NCBI GenBank assembly: GCA_028023455.1
Contig: JAQFVV010006197.1
Location: 14,441,254 to 14,505,253 of the forward strand
Source of the DNA: Epiperipatus broadwayi
Lineage: Eukaryota > Onychophora > Udeonychophora > Euonychophora > Peripatidae
DNA: 64,000 bases
Direction of reading: 5' to 3'
The notes under the pieces were generated by a model that saw nothing but the letters and a program-made list of their open reading frames with translations, was not told the origin of the DNA and did no database searches. Both the position numbers and the translations under genes were made by a program. Each line of letters begins with the position of its first letter. Within the stretch, counting starts at the first letter, position 1. Positions 37,691 to 49,284 of this stretch are shown piece by piece.

Positions 37691-38710
37691 GATTTACAAT
37701 ACAATAAAAATCATATATTGTAATCAAAGCTTATAAATAAATATGTCACTATAAAGTATTTATGATATATGTGAAGTGGTCTTAGAACAAAATATAATGG
37801 ATATCTTGGCTTCATTATAGTTAAAGAATTATTTAAGGTGATAAAGCATTATTTAGTTATTCCAAATTTCTAATAGAGATGTTAATTCTTCTGAAAAAAG
37901 GATTAAATTGTATGAATGACTATATATACATATCTTCAGTTTTTAAGCAAATTATTAAAAGTTTATAAATAATTTTCCACTAGGTCAAAAGAGATCAAGC
38001 AGTTGAGTATTTTAGTCATTTATAATTTGTTGTCATCATCATTTTTGAACATTATCTCTTCACTTCAGGTTGAAAACCTTTCTAAGTTTAATCTATCTTT
38101 TACTATTCATAACCTATCATTTCTACATCATTCAAGCAAACTTTCTTTTCTTCTATTTATCCTTATCATATGTGAACTCCTTATAGATCATTTACAATAT
38201 TTCGAGAAATTATTTTAAAAATCCTCTCTTGTTATCTTTCTAGTCATAGTTTAATTACATTCAAGCAATTTAAATAGTAAAAAATATTTTATATTGATAT
38301 TTTCTGTTTGATTTTTTTTTTTTATGTCTGTCTGGTATTGAGATTTTGTTGAATGCAATCATTTATTATAAATATTTTTTATATCTTTTGACTATTATGG
38401 ATTAATGCATTTTTAGTAAGTTTTTTTAGTATCTTTTATTCAAGTTGACATGAGAAGAATTTAAAGTACACACATTCTCCTTACATTGTTTTACTTTATA
38501 AAGATATATATAAGTTTTGAGTGAAGGTAATCTATTTTTATTCTTGCTTTTAAAAAAAAATATTTTTTTTTTTCATGAACATTTATATAAAGCACTTTAT
38601 TTTTTAAAAACAAAAATTTAAAAAAGAAAAATCAAAACTACTTCAAAATAGTAAAATAGAGAGTTGGAATTTTTTGTTTGATATTTATTCAGATTTTTTT
38701 AAAAAAAAAT
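37691..38710. other. AT-rich intronic DNA, no gene seen
   Basis: A 71-codon + strand frame (38003-38218) has no recognisable motif. Nothing else stands out. Confidence 0.5.
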
Positions 38711-38825
38711 TGCTAGAGAATCATAAGAAGTTCGAAGTCAGGAAGTGACAAAGCTGGATATTGTCCGTGGAATCTAAACTTCCAGAGTCTGATACTCTAC
38801 CATCGCAAACCACGCAACGCATGAT
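38711..38825 (-). repeat. tRNA-derived SINE, minus strand (copy 1 of a family)
   Basis: The reverse complement reads GCGTTGCGTGGTTTGCGATG, GTAGAGTATCAGACTCTGGA, AGTTTAGATTCCACGG and ends TTTGTCACTTCCTGACTTCG. The GGTAGAG...CAGACTC...GTT.AGATTCC arrangement is tRNA-like. The 3' body (CACTTCCTGACTTCGAACTT) recurs at the second copy (62085-62215), defining a SINE family. Confidence 0.58.
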
Positions 38826-41800
38826 TCAGATTTAAAACTATATGCAGTATTTGAACAATTTACAAGAATTCTTTTATCCAGAATAAAACAAATAGTTAGA
38901 TACCAATCAGTTAATTTACATTTTTCAATAACAATGACCCTAATTACACATTAGAATTCTACATTTGATTTTATATATATTTGATAAAATATAAATATTC
39001 AAAAAAATTAGTAGCAGAGTTGATCCGACTATTTAGTTCCACAACATTGGTCATTCTACAATTATACAAAATTACTTAGGACTGTGGTAATATTATTTTA
39101 GAAACACAAAAACATTTTGTTGAATAAAATTATCAAATTAGCTAAAAGGAATCTTTGAATATTAATATTCTTTGTAATGTTATATCTTTATTTCAAAGTA
39201 CACTCAAGCCTATTAAAGGATGTCTGAAACAGTCTTGCTTTGTTGCTTTCTAATTTTATAATCATATTCTAATTTTTCTCACTATAATTTTCGTCAGTAA
39301 ATGTTATTGAGATAAAGACATAATTGTTTAGGTGGCTATGCTAAACGAATGTTATATGTGATGAATAAATGTTAATCAGAGACTGAAATTTTTAATTTTT
39401 GGAATTACGTAAAGCAAAAATATAAAGGGAAAGGAGTATTTGCAGATGATATATGAGATGGCTGACAATTGCATTTATTCAGTCTTTTTGACAGATCTAA
39501 AAAAAAACTAAAGTTGACGGAGAAAGAATCATATAATTGATTGTCCCATACTTTCTTCTTATAATGATTTTTTTTTCAGTTGTTATAATATTTATTTTTA
39601 TAACATACACTTTTACTTAATGTGTTCATAGTATATGTATGAATCATGGATGTATTGATATTATATTCTTGCATAATTAGAACATTGTAGGTATGATAGA
39701 TCAACTTTTGTTAGTGACCATCAAAGTTTAGGTACCTCTACATTAAATGAATGAGAAATGATAGCTACAGTTATTAGTAAATAATTAATCTTTCTTTATA
39801 TTGGTTATTCTATTTATGATGGGTAAGGGAAATATTTTCACCCATCATAACATTTGCTTCAGCTTCATATTAATCATCTAGTTTTTAAAATTTTGAGGAG
39901 TTTGTGAAAATAAAGATATAGCTTAGGTTTGAAAATAGTGCATTTTTAGAAGAAAAAAAATGGTCTGCCTCATGTCTTGGGGGCAGGTAACTCTAGCACC
40001 CAAAACATTTGATGGTTTTGTTTGAATAAATAAAACTGTAAAGAATCAGTTATTAATTTTTGTGAAAGTTCTAATTTCAAAGAAACATTAATTAGATCTT
40101 TAATAGAAATCTACATAAGTCAAAATCTAGGTAGATATTATATACACCCACATTGATAAAGGGGTCTGTTATATAATTAATTTTAGACAATTGTACATTA
40201 ATTTTAAAAAATAAACTCTTTTGTAGTAATTAAAGTTATCTCAAATAAATCTGATTAGAACTTAGATTACTAGAACAACACTTAATAATAATAATCTATA
40301 AAACTTTTGTCAGTTCTGTTGTGTTCTTTGTGTGTGTGTGTGTATGTGTGTGTCAATTAAAAATCTTGAATAATCTTTTTTTTTTTTTTTATCAAGCCTT
40401 GTCCTTGGTTTTGAAAATCTTCGATTTTATTTAATAATATTTTAAGAGTCATCTATAAACAAGCAGATTTATTTGATAAAAAAAATTGTTTGTATACCAA
40501 ATAAATGAAAATAATTATTAGCTTACTGGCATTGTTAATAAAAAATTTGGTAAATGAATGGCTTTGTTAATTTTTAAAAAATGTAAATGAGTGGATTTGT
40601 TAATTTAAAAAGTGGATGAAATAAAACAACCAGTTCAGAATTAGTCTATTCATTCTGCTTTTATTTGTCATTGAGCCTGCTTCTTGTGATTATTGCCTTT
40701 GCCTGTTTAGCATGATGTATCCTGAACCTTTACCAGTAGTCAAGTTAATAACAATGATCTGCTAAGCACTGGGAAACCAAATTTTACTTCTTCAATATGT
40801 AGCCCACAAGCCATTAAATGTCTAATTTTGCTTGCTGAATTTGAGCCAACAATGTTCTAACTATTATCAAGTATGCAATAACAGACATGCTTCTCAATCT
40901 TAAATGAAAATTTTCATAACTCTCTACAAGGTTGAAAACCAATAAATGAAGAAACTTCATCCATAAAAACACTAAGGAATTCCATTTGCACACATACATA
41001 TGTATATATAGAATTCAACTTTTCTGGAAAATAATTTCTTCACCATTTTTTCCTTGAACTTAAGGCAAACTTTTATTTATAAACTATTTTATAAAAGATT
41101 AACTTACATTACCAACAATCCAGTGATAGTTATAATTTAAATTATACAACTTCATGTATTTATGCATGTATCTGTTATATGTTTATATGTTATAACACCT
41201 TAGCTAGTGTATCTGATGTAGCATGGTAGTTTAATCTAGACAGAAGAAAGTTTGTTTTTTAAAGTTTAATTTTCTTTTCCACTCATAAAGAGTTTTAATT
41301 TTAAAAAAAAGAAAAAAGAAAATCACTTTGATTTTAAGGAAAAGTTTTAAACACACACACACACACACAAAAGCAAGTTTTAAAAGGAGATAGAAGCAGA
41401 TTTTTATTTTTTTTATTTTATATTTAATAATTAAAATTTTGTATCTCTGAAGATTTTCAAAATTATTAATATATATGTATGTTTAACTTGATGTTCACAT
41501 AACTATAAATTGTTTGATAAGCTTATTTAATTTAATAACAGTTTTGCTTACTTACTGTTTTGCATTACACATGTCTCAAATTAAAAAAAATTGTATATGT
41601 TTATGTGTGCACCATATGTAATGATCTGGGTATTTATCCACCAGACATGAATTTATTATATGTTTTATTGTCTCCCCATGATATGTATTGTTTCCACTTG
41701 AGATGATCATGGATGATTGTCTTGTGTTGAGTAGAGACATTTCTTCCCATGAATTATATATTTTTTGCTTTATAATAAATGTGATTCAGAAGCCTATTTA

Positions 41801-42123
41801 TTATTGTTCTATTTTTAGTGATATTGAGTCAAATGCACAGTATATAAATTTGATTTTGTAATGGCCTGCATGTTTGAACATGTATAGTGAATTATGGCTG
41901 CTTTATTATTGATTGTTTAATGCAAAAGTGAAATATATATGTCCACACACCTTGGTAAATCATAGAGTAATGATCAAACTTCAGAGATAATCCAATATTA
42001 TAAGTAAAATTTTGTGAAATGTAATATTGAAATCTAACAGATATAAATGCACCCCATGGTAACATGAAAAGAGTTCATTACCATTCAAATGTATTTGTAT
42101 TTGAATTCTGTTGTATTTAAACC
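38826..42123. other. AT-rich intronic DNA, no gene seen
   Basis: Minor features only: a hairpin ATGATGGGT.../...ACCCATCAT at 39816-39850; (GT)n near 40329-40354; (CA)n near 41350-41370. No gene or named element recognised. Confidence 0.5.

Positions 42124-42212
<89 letters not shown>
42124..42212. repeat. Long (AT)n microsatellite including a perfect 44-bp palindrome
   Basis: CTG(AT)n-CAG spans 42124-42167 as a perfect palindrome, followed by a second (AT)n run to 42212. Confidence 0.95.
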
Positions 42213-42215
<3 letters not shown>

Positions 42216-42964
42216 TTATTGTAATTGAACTTGATATATATTTAAACTATTGTATTTTAACTCTGGTATATCTGAGCTATATTATAACTGAACACTATTA
42301 TACTATGCTGCGTTACATTGTAAATAAACTTTATTTTGTTGATTGTTAGATTTGTTTTAGCATTTTTTTTACTATTGTTTTCTCTGCCAATTGATATTTT
42401 CCAAGAATATCTCATGGTTTTAGATATTTGAGTGATGGTACAGATGTGGTAGACATTTACACTTGGTATCCTCACCAGTAAACTCATTTTCTAGCTATAG
42501 GTCTAGTGGTACTCTCTAGTGATGGATATTAGTGTGCCTATTCTCCATTACAGTATATACACTTATACCTGATTCACCAAAGTAATTATGCCTATATGTA
42601 AGATGAAAGGTTAAACTGGCATTTTAATTATGTAATGTGTATGTAATGAGAGATTCACAAATATTCACAGACTTGCTGATTTTTGAAATTAATAAAAACA
42701 AAGATTTTATTAGATATGTAAAGCATATTAAATTTAAATAATATTCCACATTAATATATTAGTAAGAGGTATTCATCCAAATATTTGTTATTTAAAATTT
42801 AGTTATAAAAGTTTTATGTTGTGTTTTATAAATAAAAGTATAAAATTATCATAATCTATGTTTTTGAATATTATCTGACATTCACAAAAATAATAGCATT
42901 TAATGTGTGACTGCATAAATCTAATTATTTGGCAATGTAAATGGATCATTTCTGTGTCCAAAAT

Positions 42965-43045
42965 TAAAATTGTTTATGATGATGAAAGTTACTTTTTATC
43001 AAGTTAAAATTGTTTATGATGATGAAAGTTACTTTTTATCAAGTT
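42965..43045. repeat. Perfect 40-bp tandem duplication
   Basis: AAAATTGTTTATGATGATGA...TTTTTATCAAGTT occurs twice back to back, at about 42965 and 43005, with no differences seen. Confidence 0.93.
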
Positions 43046-43929
43046 AGAAATATTTGCTTCAATTTTTTGTAATATTTTATTAATAAATTGTATTTTGATT
43101 AAATTTTTTTATAATATTCTGAAGTTTCAGAGTTGTAAATCAAAAAATGAAAATAATATTTCCTAAGGTTATCTATTACTGTATCAACCATGTTATCATT
43201 ATAACCAGCTAATTTCTTGTTATATCATAATTTGGTGTGATTGTAATTTTTAATGGAAAGTCCACAGCAAAACAGTTTGCCCAGTTTTTTGCTTTCTTTA
43301 ATTTAGTTTCACAATTTACTGACTACTTGGATTTTTTTTGATTTTTTAAGTCTACAAAATCACTTGTGTTTTATTTTTGTCCCTTACAATATCAATTCAT
43401 TTTGGATAATTTTTTTAAAAGCTTTTTTTTAAGTTACAATATATGTTTGTTAGTTAGTTTGTTTGCATGTAAACTTCCGTAATTACTTTTATTATTTGTT
43501 AGAATAAAATTTTAAAATTGAGATTTAATAGATTTAAATTCAATATAAATTGACGAAATTTGATGCATTTCTTTAAAATTTTGATATCAAATTTAAAATT
43601 CATTTTTAGAACTTGAATATGTGTTAAGTAAGATCTGTGCGAGCTTGAGTAAAGTTATAATACCATTTTAAAATCAAGATTTAATAGATTTAAATTCAAT
43701 ATAATTTGTTGAAATTTGATACATTGTTTTCTAAATCACTAGCAAAATGATAGGGCACTATAATATTTTAGGAAGCTGATCTAGTTTCTTAGATATGGAA
43801 CACTTGATAGAAAATTTCTGAATATTTTAATATCAAATTTAAAAATTATTTTTAGAACTTCAATATGTTTTAAATAATGTGTGCAATTTTTTTGCTTTCA
43901 ATCCAAAGCTTGATTTAATTTAGAATAAA

Positions 43930-44430
43930 ATAAAATTAGTTTGTAATATAATTTTGTTAAACCTTTTTTTTAAAAAAAAAAAGTCAAACACTTTTAAACA
44001 GAAATGATGTCTTTATATTTTAAGTTATGAATTATTTATTATACATATAGAATTATATACACATATTAAATATATATATATAAGTATAAATATTAACTTA
44101 CTGCAGAAATATCTAGTGATATATATAACTATAAGTATCAAATCAATTTAAAGTCATATATATTAAATAAAGTTCATTTATAATAGTTTTTGGTAACCTT
44201 TTCTTTTAAAAAAAATTCCAATCAAAGGCAAATTAAACACTTTTTATTTAAAATGATATTGTCATATTTTAAGTCATTTAATGATTTATTATGAAAATAT
44301 ATAATTATGTAAACATAATAAATATGATATATACAAGTAGAATATGTACTAACTTGTAGCAGAAATATTTAGTGATATATATAAATTATAATGTTAATTT
44401 GATTTAAAGTAGTGTATTTTATATTTTTAT
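43930..44430 (+). repeat. Two tandem diverged copies of a ~230-bp unit (left extension of family B)
   Basis: 'aaatgatgtctttatatttt'...'gcagaaatatctagtgatat' (43970-44125) is repeated, diverged, as 'aaatgatattgtcatatttt'...'gcagaaatatttagtgatat' (44250-44380). A similar stretch precedes family B copy 1 near 30700-30890. Confidence 0.6.
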
Positions 44431-44690
44431 TTACTGTACCAATACTAATAAGTTAAAATAAATAGATTTTTTTTATATTAAATGCTTTTATTTACTGTGT
44501 AGTAAAAAGCTAGGGGAGTCAAGAAAAATAGGTATTGAATTAATTAATTTTTGGATCTTCCCCCCCCATGCTTTTATTTCAAGTTAAATCTAAAAAACCC
44601 ACTTGTAGTTGAAAAACAATTTTTTTGCTTTTTACTACATGATAAATAAAAGCATTTAATATAAAAAAAGCATCTTTATTTATTATTTTA
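44385..44690. repeat. Family B foldback repeat, copy 2
   Basis: TATATTAAATGCTTTTATTT on the left and AAATAAAAGCATTTAATATA on the right are inverted. The right arm ATGCTTTTATTTCAAGTTAA matches 31150-31170. The left arm is shortened relative to copy 1, and a C-run replaces the G-run spacer. Confidence 0.72.
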
Positions 44691-45514
44691 ATCATGTAAT
44701 TTTAAAACTTTCACTTTATAATTGTTATTTGTACTTTTATTTTTAGAATGTTCATCATATTTTTTTTTCTGTAAAGAAAAAAATTACATATCTGAGCAGT
44801 TCATTGCAGGAATTAATAAAGCATCCTCTGATGGCAATTAGTTTTATACCAGTATCTTCAATTACAAGATTATATTTGGATTTTATGAAGCTTTAAAAAA
44901 ATAACATGAATTGTCAACTCTCAGTATAAATGATTCATATGAAGAGGGGGTCTTGACTGTTTCTTGGTTTTATAACTGAAAGAGAGAGAAATAAATTATA
45001 AAGTAATGGATGTGGAGTTTGGGCGAGGAAGCTAATAAACACATACTGATATAATACATTTATTTTTATGATAATGGAAATAATTATTTTTATATATTGA
45101 ATTTATTGGCTACCATATTGCTTACCATAATCAATTTCTTCAATTGTTATTCTATTAAATTCTTTTTAAAATTATATTTATTATTATACCTGTTAATGGT
45201 TGTGTTTACTGATCATAAATATACTTTGTTTAATATCACAAAATCAAACTATTAATATGGAAAAGCCAAAAATTATGATGGGAGACTTAACAGCTGATTT
45301 CAAAATTGATCGTGATAGCACAGAAGTCATTTATAGGTTATTTGCCTGTTTGAATTATTCATATATAATAAAGGATCCAATAACCATGATATTCCCATAA
45401 ACATCAGGAAGAAATAAAAATAGTTACATGTAATATATTTTTACATAGGAAATAAATATCAAATGTTAAGAGTAAATATATGTTAATCATATGTAAAACA
45501 TATGACAAACAAAT
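44691..45514. other. AT-rich intronic DNA, no gene seen
   Basis: A 66-codon + strand frame (45200-45400) contains MEKPKIMMGDLTADFKIDRD, slightly less AT-biased than neighbours, but it has no recognisable homologue and no clean splice boundaries. Nothing else recognised. Confidence 0.45.
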
Positions 45515-45522
45515 TTACAAAT

Positions 45523-46342
45523 GGTAGTTGTGTACTTGAGTCAATGTGGCTACTTGATGGCATTGTTTCTCTGCAAAAGCACAAAAATATGTCATTTACA
45601 TGACCCAATTTACAGCCTATAGAACAGTTCTGTTCATATTAGCCATTAGCAGGCCTAGATGCACACAAATATTATGGCCCACTGATGTGCTTCATATTAC
45701 TATGGAAGTAGCACACACTTTACAGATCGCTATCGTATGATGTAAGGGTGTATGGAATTCAATTGGCCATAAGTGTTTTAATATGCATTCGAAATAATGA
45801 TCTTACAACTTACCTGAAGTACTATTACATACTAATAATTGTAAGCATGTCGCTGCATTTCCCTATACATCTTGGAAGGTGAAAACAATTGCAAAAGGGT
45901 AGGTCCCATAACCATTTCTCATAAATCACGTGAAAAGGCATGTCTGTGTGAGAACAGCTATGAGAGTAATATTTGCTCAGAGTAGCGCATGTATTGGTTG
46001 GTTCTTCAGATTGTCAAAACCATCATCATCCCCCTGCACATTCCAGTGCTGGGTGCTGAAATCTTTGTTTACTCAGACTAGTGAATATGTTGGCGATCCG
46101 AAGGATCGTCAAAACCATTAGACCCCTCCTTGCACACACCAGCGCCACACACTGAAATGTATAATGTAATTAAAAAATGTAATTTAGAAAATAATGTTGG
46201 TTTGTAAATTATTTTAAAATACTTTGAAAAATTGTTGGAGAACAGAAAGCAAAAAATTATTGGCCCGGTAACATTATATTTTATTATTTTTGCAAGCAAC
46301 AACGCCATCAAGTAGCCATATGAGCCCAAATACCCAACAACC
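45523..46342. mobile_element. 820-bp non-autonomous DNA transposon with 8-bp target duplication
   Basis: Left end: GGTAGTTGTGTACTTGAGTC. Reverse complement of right end: GGTTGTTGGGTATTTGGGCT. Both continue into TGGCTACTTGATGGC(A/G)TTGTT and GCAAAA. The duplication TTACAAAT at 45515-45522 and 46343-46350 is perfect. The interior is G+C-richer than average and contains a ~50-bp module repeated about 75 bp apart (TTGTCAAAACCATCATCATC... and TCGTCAAAACCATTAGACCC...). No transposase frame. Confidence 0.9.
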
Positions 46343-46350
46343 TTACAAAT

Positions 46351-47670
46351 TTAACAACATCAAAAAACACAATAATAAATAAAAATAGTTATATGCAATA
46401 TGATAACCAAAGATGCAACTTTTTTTTTCCTTCATTTTTTTTACTATAGGAAATCGCTATCAAGTTTCAAGAAAAATATACATTAATCATCTGCAAAAAA
46501 TGTATTTGATAAATTTATAAAGGTTAATATAATAATACCAAAAATAATTATATGCAATATAATAATCAAAATTGGAAATATTTTTTAAATATAGGAAATG
46601 AAATATAAGTAACATCTAATGAATAAACAACAGCAAAAGTTTTTTAAACAATCTGACACCACTGTAACTTAATTATCTTTGACTACTTTCCCAATTAAAA
46701 CCTGGTAAGGTCAGCTAAGAACTTTTGGGTAAATGAGTATTAACAATGAAAACTTTATGATATAAAAATGAATGATATAAATATCAATAATCATGATATA
46801 CTTGTGAAGCTTAACAATAAATAATGTGCAAGAAGTGTTATAAATATTATGCACAGAAATGAGTCTGGTCTATCAAAGAAAATATGGATAGTATATGAAA
46901 ATAGTACACAAACAATACAACCATCCCAAATAAAGATATTATAAGATAATATATTTTGACAATAAGCAACATAAATAGCCAATAAAACAGATCTAGGCAA
47001 GAATTTCATTAGATAAAACAAATAATTCATTTAATATAATCAAGAACATACATAAGCAACATGAAGTGATCAAGATACCCTAGAATCAATAAATATTCTC
47101 AAATAATAGTAGTTATTAACAAATATATTACCCCTAAGTAAACATACTATTACCTTATATTTATTACATAAGTGCCTATGGAGAGTATTTATAAAAAAAA
47201 AAAAAGAATACCCTTTTATTTTATTATGATTGATTGTTAGATAGTTTAGCATAAGCGGACCCTAATACTAGCCAAATTTTTATCAATCATCTATTTTATA
47301 TAATATGAAAGAGTTTCACAAGAAGGAGTAATATCATCAACAAAATCTTAAATTGCCCCAGTCCAAAGGCAGAGCAAAAAAAATCATTTATAATAAAAGT
47401 AATATAGGGACAAGTACAAACTCCTGAAGAACTCCATGAGTAACAATTTTAAAATCACTAACAACATCATTAATTTTGGGGCTGAAATAATTTTTGGAAA
47501 AAAAAAAGGGATTGAATCGTCTTTATGTACCCCCCCCCCCCCGTAAAACTAAGAAGAAAAACGTCATAGTTAAAAAGTTTAATGCAGTTAAAAAAATTAT
47601 TAATATGGGTATGATGGATTACTTATTTTATTTTGGTTTTATGTCAAAAGAAATATGTAAAAATAAAATA
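46351..47670. other. AT-rich intronic DNA, no gene seen
   Basis: Minus-strand frames of 60-80 codons near 46800-47250 are AT-composition frames without motifs. A C-run lies at 47529-47542. Confidence 0.5.
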
Positions 47671-47681
47671 ATTTTGGTCAA

Positions 47682-47753
47682 GCGTTGGTGGCCGAGTGGT
47701 TAGCACATCTGCCTTACAAGCAGTTGTCCTGGGGTTCGCTTCCCGGCCGACGC
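47682..47753 (+). repeat. tRNA-Val-like SINE head (copy 1), TAC-type anticodon loop
   Basis: 72 nt starting GCGTTGGTGGCCGAGTGGTT and ending CCGACGC: a 7-bp acceptor stem (one T-G pair), a strong A box, CATCTGCCTTACAAGCAG with anticodon loop CTTACAA (anticodon TAC, Val), and a B-box-like GGTTCGCTTCC with the usual A changed to C. The D- and T-stems have mismatches. Flanks GTCAA/TTGAC extend the acceptor stem, and CACAT plus an A-run follows. The same flanks and A-rich tail occur in the copy at 57110, so this is a retroposed repeat rather than a standard tRNA gene, though transcription is plausible. Confidence 0.78.
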
Positions 47754-48959
47754 TTTGACACATAAAAAAAAATTTTTTTTCAAAGAAAATTGTTTTTAAT
47801 ATAAAGAAATGCTTTTTTTATTATTATTAAATAAAACAATGTCAAGGTACTATTAATTAACGTTGATGTAATTATTTACAGTTTGTTAACTGTATTACTA
47901 TAGGATTTTTTTTAAAAATATTTTTCTTGCAGTTACACGACATTACCATCAATCACCTGTTAAAGACAGATTACACTATCTTTTTAGATCATCGTCTATC
48001 TTTTCGTTTTTCTTTTAAATTTTCAGAACAACTCTCTCTTCTTAACATCATCTATCATTTTTTATCTTTTTTCTCCTTTTTCTTACATCCATCAAGAACT
48101 TTTTAAAAGTTTCTCCCAAATGCTTTTATTTTTAAAAATACATACAATGCTTGTTCTTTCATTTATTTTTATATTAAAACTTTTTTTTATTGTAGAATTG
48201 CCAGTCATTTCTCGTTCTTTAATTTATTCACTTTTCTAGTACTTATAACGTTTGATAAAACACAATCTTTTTTTTTATTATTATTATTCTCATCATTTTC
48301 ATCATCACAATAAATTAATTCTGTGATGGAGTATTTTTAGCAAAGATCCTGATTTGATTTTTAAAAAAAAAACACATTTAGTCTGGCCATTCTTGGATTC
48401 CTCTGATATCCTACTTTTTATTAATAAAAAAAAACTAAGTCAGATTTTAATTTTAAACTAAAGAGGATAAACCCTAAAAGCATAATAATGTGTAAAAAAG
48501 CATTGTTTGCAATTGAGTGATGCTATCAAAGAGTGATATTATAGATAGAATATGTAAAGGAAATTAAAGCCTTACTCACCTTCATAAATGCTGAAAATCT
48601 GACAAGCCTGCATTACAACAGTATGCTTCCAGTTTATCTTATTTTTGTCATCATTTATTTAACTTTTAAAATACTATAAATGTCTAAGCTATTTTAAAAC
48701 AAATTTAACCTGTTAGTTATTTCTACCAAACAAAAAAAAAACCCTTGATAATGCTCTGGAAATCATGTAACATTTGAGTATCAAAATGACATGAAGAGAA
48801 ACAGTCTTATTCAATCAAAAAAACTAATGAATGTTCTATGAATTTTTAGCTTTTTTAATATAATATAATAAACATCATTTGTTATAGTTACTTATTCATC
48901 ACTGAATTTCATTTTCTTTCAGAGAATTGGAAGAATGTTCATAATTAACTTCTGAATAT
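47754..48959. other. AT-rich intronic DNA, no gene seen
   Basis: Pyrimidine-rich around 48000-48100. No coding or RNA feature recognised. Confidence 0.5.
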
Positions 48960-49240
48960 TGAATAATATTTCTGTCATGTAATTTGCATATATCATTCTC
49001 ATGCAAGGTAAAAACTGGTTTCTGTTCACTTTTAACACTTTGTGGAGGGTTATAATGATAAACTATGACCAAAGATGTATGAAAAAAATCTATGATCTCC
49101 AAGATGCATATTTCATGCCGAAGCAGCACTCATCAGTTGGTCCAGACCACAATCTCTTGTACATATCTTTATCATTGTTCAGTATATATATATAGCAAAT
49201 TACTATGGTTTAATTGATAAGTTTCAAATGTGCTGCTCTC
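48960..49240 (+). repeat. Family A-related repeat, left portion
   Basis: TAATGATAAACTATGACCAA, CTATGATCTCCAAGATGCAT and CACTCATCAGTTGGTCCAGA place it in family A. Its outer sequence (CACTTTGTGGAGGGTTATAA) recurs at 49390-49440 and, inverted, near 50250-50290. Confidence 0.65.
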
Positions 49241-49284
49241 ACACCTTTAAAACAAATTACTTTATGAAAGTATATTAATAATTT

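Noticed and set aside
45200-45400. Possible host exon (MEKPKIMMGDLTADFKIDRD)
   Set aside because: Composition is slightly better than background, but there is no homology I can name and no convincing splice sites; it lies inside the GTPase intron where no exon of that gene is expected.
47682-47753. Functional tRNA-Val(TAC) gene
   Set aside because: The acceptor and anticodon stems are good, but the D and T stems have mismatches, the B box is altered, and a second copy with the same flanks, A-rich tail and a target duplication shows a retroposon family.
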